Assembly (NCBI GenBank): GCA_031276615.1
Contig: JAISND010000101.1
Span: forward strand, 1-6,219
Direction of reading: 5' to 3'
Length of the DNA stretch: 6,219 nucleotides
Origin: Treponema sp.
GTDB taxonomy: Bacteria; Spirochaetota; Spirochaetia; Treponematales; Breznakiellaceae
The notes beneath the pieces are model-generated. The model was not told the DNA's origin. It saw nothing but the letters and a program-made list of their open reading frames with translations, and searched no databases. Every line of letters begins with the position of its first letter. Within the stretch, counting starts at the first letter, position 1. Below, piece after piece: positions 5,909 to 6,219 of the stretch. The translations under genes and the position numbers were made by a program.

Positions 5909-5957
5909 CCGGAATCGGGGTGAGGTGCACTGACATGGCGGGGGCGCCCCGACCCGG
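5909..5957. other. Imperfect inverted repeat downstream of the Memo gene
   Basis: CCGG (5909-5912) and TCGGGG (5915-5920) can pair with CCCCGA (5947-5952) and CCGG (5954-5957) around a 26-nt loop that includes part of the palindrome GGGGCGCCCC (5941-5950). There is no T-tract after it, so it is not a standard terminator. It could slow transcription after the Memo gene or be part of old mobile-element sequence. In DNA this rich in G and C some pairing is expected by chance. Confidence 0.25.
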
Positions 5958-6018
5958 CTTCAGTTTATGTGCCCGCCCTGCTGGGCCAGGGCAACGTCAT
6001 TTAAAAATTTGTGATATA

Positions 6019-6071
6019 AAGGAGGTACCTTGGGAGGGGTAAAGGAGTGGAGGTCACGGAAGGAGACATAG
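6019..6071 (+). other. Strong Shine-Dalgarno and 13-codon open frame ahead of the transposase
   Basis: AAGGAGGT (6019-6026) is a near-perfect ribosome binding site, 3 nt before TTG at 6030. That TTG opens a 13-codon frame ending at TAG 6069-6071, in a different frame from the transposase and overlapping its first codons if translation starts at GTG 6047. It could be a leader peptide that limits transposase synthesis, or a meaningless overlap of purine-rich DNA. Confidence 0.25.
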
Positions 6072-6219
6072 CGAGGATGGAGGAGTGCCTTAGCGGGAGC
6101 AAGGACGAACGGCGGCAGAGCGGGCATTTTCTGCATAAACTGATAGACGTGCTGGTAATCGGGCTTACGACCATACTTGCCGGATGGGATGAATACAACG
6201 TGATGGAGGATTTCGGCAA
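6047..6219 (+). CDS. ISAs1-family transposase, N-terminal fragment
   Basis: The frame encodes about 57 residues before the window ends. The stretch KDERRQSGHFLHKLIDVLVIG followed by LTTILAGWDEYNVMEDFGK matches the conserved N-terminal DDE_Tnp_1-associated domain of ISAs1 (H-repeat) transposases, where D-x-R is followed by HKL-DIL-I, a hydrophobic helix, then W-x-x-x-x-E/DFG. The catalytic DDE core lies beyond the edge. The start is taken as GTG 6047 because GGAGG lies 9 nt upstream (6033-6037) and because about 20 residues usually precede the D-x-R motif. ATG 6077, with AAGGAG at 6060-6065, is the alternative. Whether the full gene is intact cannot be seen. Confidence 0.8.
   Translation, partial: MEVTEGDIARMEECLSGSKDERRQSGHFLHKLIDVLVIGLTTILAGWDEYNVMEDFG

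Larger units (their letters stand above)
5987..6219 (+). mobile_element. Left part of an ISAs1-family insertion sequence, cut by window edge
   Basis: The transposase start at 6047 identifies an insertion sequence entering from the right. The likely left end is near 5987, where CAGGGCAACGTC begins, followed by an AT-rich stretch. This placement rests on a general memory that ISAs1-type ends often start with CAG followed by G residues, and on the abrupt change in base composition. The right end and target duplication lie outside the window, so the boundary is tentative. Confidence 0.5.

Noticed and set aside
6001..6219. Minus-strand open frame at the right edge
   Set aside because: It is antisense to the transposase fragment, which matches a known conserved domain.

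Overview
The window is GC-rich and densely coded. It suggests a spirochaete of the Treponema-like lineage. This is a judgement from the kind of genes present: a DUF503 protein next to a lipoprotein, long exported proteins without assigned function, a membrane protein ending in a decayed GGDEF domain, a lone Memo-family protein, and an ISAs1-type transposase. No rRNA or marker gene is present to prove it. No tRNA, rRNA or CRISPR array was seen.

Layout. (1) Positions 1-1418, minus strand: the first 472 codons of a large exported, probably surface-located protein that runs off the left edge. (2) Positions 1419-1474: a short AT-rich divergent promoter region. (3) Positions 1475-2475, plus strand: a compact two-gene unit, a DUF503 (YlxP-like) protein followed 8 bp later by a lipoprotein. 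(4) Positions 2407-4838, minus strand: a membrane-anchored protein with a degenerate GGDEF-like domain, then 56 bp downstream an exported protein with one C-terminal membrane anchor. The 3' end of the latter overlaps the lipoprotein gene tail to tail by 69 bp. (5) Positions 4909-5841, plus strand: a Memo-family protein (AmmeMemoRadiSam system protein B) with a 3 x 21 bp repeat that encodes a seven-residue repeat in an inserted linker. (6) Positions 5842-6219: a noncoding stretch with inverted repeats, then the left end and first codons of an ISAs1-family transposase cut by the window edge.

No complete pathway can be read from these genes. The main theme is the cell envelope: three exported or membrane proteins and one lipoprotein. 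The Memo protein appears without its usual AMMECR1 and radical SAM partners in the window.

The most notable regulatory observation is that all three minus-strand genes lack a Shine-Dalgarno sequence. Each has a -10-like hexamer placed so that transcription would begin at, or within 2 nt of, a start codon, which suggests leaderless mRNAs. The plus-strand genes have recognisable ribosome binding sites. The other main points are the possible SprA-like character of the truncated surface protein, the loss of the GGDEF signature, and the in-frame tandem repeat in the Memo gene.
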